From NCBI GenBank assembly GCA_041394265.1, contig JAWKIO010000005.1:1798001-1862000 (forward strand): DNA of 64,000 bases. The letters are read 5' to 3'. How positions within the stretch are numbered: the stretch's first letter is position 1; every line of letters starts with the position of its first letter. The translations under genes and the position numbers were made by a program. Below the pieces are notes generated by a model. It made no database searches. It saw nothing but the letters and a program-made list of their open reading frames with translations, and was not told the origin of the DNA. This DNA is from Acidimicrobiales bacterium (GTDB taxonomy: Bacteria > Actinomycetota > Acidimicrobiia > Acidimicrobiales > SZUA-35). Positions 62,234 through 64,000 of the stretch are shown here, one piece after another.

Positions 62234-62295
62234 CCACCGTCACGTGGAAGCGTCTCGATGCTGACCGCACTACCACACGACTGCGAGGAGCCGTC

Positions 62296-62577
62296 ATGAG
62301 TCAGCAACTTTCCATCGACGAGATCAGGGCACTTTCGGAGAAGATCGAAGCCTTCGCCGCGAGCCTCGACAATCGAGAGCGCGACGCGTTCGCGGCAGCG
62401 CTCTGGAACGGCGAGGAGGGCGCCGAGGTCTCGGGATACGCCGACGTTTCGCCTCTGGGGAAGAACTTCTTGGACCTCAAATTCACCACCGGAGCGTCGA
62501 AGAACGCCTTCCCCATCGTGAAGAATCCCATCGAGCCTCCGGTGCTCCGCAAAGCCGCTCCCTCTCCCTGGGAGTAG
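62296..62577 (+). CDS. Small peptide, candidate RiPP precursor
   Basis: 93 aa from ATG 62296, GAGGAG about 6 bp upstream. Residues 1-37 (LSIDEIRALSEKIEAFAASL, then DNRERDAFAAALW) are an amphipathic helix like leader peptides of actinobacterial RiPPs. Residues 38-93 are different: acidic then a Tyr in EEGAEVSGYADVS, then LGKNFLDLKFTTGASKNAFP and a Pro-rich tail ending APSPWE. One Tyr (Y48), no Cys. It lies between the QueC-sulfotransferase and a PhyH oxygenase, 6 bp from the latter. Precursor status is inferred; it could be a small regulatory or carrier protein. Confidence 0.65.
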   Translation: MSQQLSIDEIRALSEKIEAFAASLDNRERDAFAAALWNGEEGAEVSGYADVSPLGKNFLDLKFTTGASKNAFPIVKNPIEPPVLRKAAPSPWE

Positions 62578-62583
62578 GTCGCC

Positions 62584-63270
62584 GTGCTCGTCGAGGCGTC
62601 AGCGGAGCAGCGCGAGCACTACCGTCGCGAGGGCTGGCTGCACGTGCCGGGACTCGTCACCCGACGTCAATGCGACGAGTTGATCGAGCTCGTCCTGCCA
62701 CACATTCCTGATCCGACCCGGCCGAACACCTACATCATCGATTCCGAGCTCTGGTACGCCGAGCCGCGGATTCGTGAACTGTGGCATCGCTCGGTCGTCG
62801 AGCACTTCGTACGAACGTTGCTCGGCGACCCGGCGGTCGACGTACGGCTGACGGCCGGGGGAATCCATGCGCTCGGTCCCGGCACCGACGAGCGGACCTA
62901 CTGGCATCAGGAAGCAGCCGTGAGCGCCGACCCGTGGGGGCCGTACATGTGCGCTGCGTGGGTGGCGCTGACCGATGTGCCAGCCCGGCGTGCACCCCTG
63001 ATCGTGGTGCCCCGAAGCCATATCGATCCGACACCGACCTTCGGTGCGGGCCTGCGCTACGGCTTCGATCGTTTCGACCAGGTTCGCACCGTCGAAGACG
63101 ACGAGAACGCCTTCCCCGAGTGCATCCCGATCGAAGCAGGTGCCGGCGACGCGGTGTTCTTCGATCAGTGGACCATTCACGCCAGTCGTCCGAACACCGA
63201 CACCCTTCCGAGAATCGCGTTGACGGGTCGCTATCGCGTGGCGAACAGCGTCCCTCGGGTCGGTGCATGA
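62584..63270 (+). CDS. Phytanoyl-CoA dioxygenase-family oxygenase with HxE motif
   Basis: 228 aa from GTG 62584. The N-terminus EHYRREGWLHVPGLVTRRQC is typical PhyH. The iron motif reads TYWHQEAAVSADPW: His108-Gln-Glu110, where Asp is usual. The distal His is in WTIHASRPNTD (H199), and Arg210 or Arg216 would bind 2-oxoglutarate. PLIVVPRSHIDPTP is also typical. It probably hydroxylates or otherwise oxidises a cluster intermediate. Coupled to the methyltransferase by ATGA. Confidence 0.83.
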   Translation: MLVEASAEQREHYRREGWLHVPGLVTRRQCDELIELVLPHIPDPTRPNTYIIDSELWYAEPRIRELWHRSVVEHFVRTLLGDPAVDVRLTAGGIHALGPGTDERTYWHQEAAVSADPWGPYMCAAWVALTDVPARRAPLIVVPRSHIDPTPTFGAGLRYGFDRFDQVRTVEDDENAFPECIPIEAGAGDAVFFDQWTIHASRPNTDTLPRIALTGRYRVANSVPRVGA

Positions 63271-64000
63271 CTCCCCCACCACCTGAGGACGCCGACGACG
63301 AAGGCTCGAACATTCTCGACATCATTCATGGGCACTGGCAGGCGGCAGGCCTTGCTGCGGGCGTCACCCACGGTGTCTTCGACGCGCTGGCCGGCGGTCC
63401 GTTGACGTCGGCTGACGTCGCACGGAGCTGTCGTCTTCCGGTTTCCAACGCAACGCTGCTCCTCGAGGGCTTGGTCGGCATGGGTGTGCTCGAGACCTCT
63501 GGGGTGGGCGCAACCAGTCGCTACCGAAACACGAGCGCCGCCAACCGGTATCTGGTCCCAGGCACGCCCGAATATCTCGGCGATCTTGCGCTGACCCTCA
63601 CCGATACCGGAGGCAGTTGGCGCCTCTGGGACGGGTTCGCGGCATCGGTCGCCATGTCGGCGACGGAACGAGACACCGTCGGGCCACCGCCGGACTTCGA
63701 CAATGACGCCTACAAGCTCGGTATCGCCAACGCGATCATCCCGCTCACCCGAAGAGCCGCCGGCCTGACCGTCGAGCGATTGATCGCCGACGGCGTGCCC
63801 GTACATCGGATACTCGATGTCGGCGGCGGTTCGGGGGTGTTCGCCGAGACGCTTCTCCATGCGTACCCGAACGCGACCGCGCTACAGGTCGACTACCCGA
63901 GGATCAACCGCCAGGCACGAGAGCGTCTCGACCGGACACCGGTGTCGGGCCGGTTCGAGACCCTCGATGGACAGTTTCCCGACGTGCCGTTGGACGACCG
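63267..64000 (+). CDS. O-methyltransferase, cut by window edge
   Basis: At least 244 codons from ATG 63267 (ATGA overlap), with no stop before the edge. The N-terminal winged-helix dimerisation domain (HGHWQAAGLAAGVTHGVFDA, GPLTSADVARSCRLPVSNAT) and the SAM-binding RILDVGGGSGVFAETLLHAY, then ATALQVDYPRINRQARERL, identify a plant-type/antibiotic O-methyltransferase (DmpM, CrtF group). It would methylate an oxygen of the cluster product, perhaps a hydroxyl installed by one of the two oxygenases. Confidence 0.85.
   Translation, partial: MTPPPPEDADDEGSNILDIIHGHWQAAGLAAGVTHGVFDALAGGPLTSADVARSCRLPVSNATLLLEGLVGMGVLETSGVGATSRYRNTSAANRYLVPGTPEYLGDLALTLTDTGGSWRLWDGFAASVAMSATERDTVGPPPDFDNDAYKLGIANAIIPLTRRAAGLTVERLIADGVPVHRILDVGGGSGVFAETLLHAYPNATALQVDYPRINRQARERLDRTPVSGRFETLDGQFPDVPLDD

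Overview
The window is a GC-rich, gene-dense stretch of an actinobacterial chromosome. GTG starts, ATGA/TGATG stop-start overlaps, several promoter -10 boxes placed 6-8 nt before ATG (leaderless style), a heliorhodopsin, and a type IV pilus set with no secretin gene all fit an actinobacterium. Acidimicrobiia (Ilumatobacter/Microtrichales-like) is my best guess. It is inferred from gene content, not from a marker gene.

Layout. 0-6.1 kb: household and envelope genes: a phosphotransferase cut by the window edge, purU, a 2-hydroxyacid dehydrogenase, a ROK kinase, a nitroreductase, and a cytochrome c with an LPXTG-type tail paired with a YceI protein. 6.1-20 kb: a glycan locus. An eight-gene minus-strand operon (deacetylase, UDP-glucose dehydrogenase, MurG-like transferase, APH-like kinase, heparinase-like lyase, two GT4 transferases, sugar-nucleotide epimerase) faces a plus-strand operon (low-complexity membrane protein, second MurG-like transferase, ABC exporter). 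20-30.7 kb: a NarL-type two-component pair, a lipoprotein, topoisomerase IB with an RlmM-like methyltransferase, a CPBP protein, a two-domain dioxygenase, MerR and TetR regulators, and an acyl-CoA-dehydrogenase-like protein. 31-38.5 kb: a stand-alone PEP-utilizing enzyme, a heliorhodopsin, MaoC, a Baeyer-Villiger-type monooxygenase, and a CoA-transferase/NTF2/SDR operon. 38.7-42.6 kb: a CHAD protein, a tyrosine phosphatase, an old yellow enzyme, an HxlR regulator and tRNA-Ser(GCU). 42.6-53.2 kb: a type IV pilus locus (PilP-like, PilO, PilM-PilN fusion, three pilin-like or pilus-associated proteins, prepilin peptidase, PilB, PilT, PilC, PilA). 53.2-58.2 kb: a desaturase-like flavoprotein, creatininase, amidohydrolase, LLM oxidoreductase and tRNA-Arg(ACG). 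58.2-64 kb: an accessory-looking end.

The most unusual part is 60.1-64.0 kb, running off the right edge: a 2OG-Fe(II) hydroxylase, a QueC-like 7-deazaguanine synthase fused to a PAPS sulfotransferase, a 93-residue leader-plus-core-like peptide, a PhyH-type oxygenase and an O-methyltransferase, tightly packed and partly coupled. It reads as an uncharacterised biosynthetic cluster, possibly for a modified ribosomal peptide. Two other signals stand out: two families of structured intergenic repeats (51 bp and 106 bp, two copies each), and a shared bipartite promoter-like element in front of the PilM-N and PilB operons whose spacing fits a sigma-28-type promoter.
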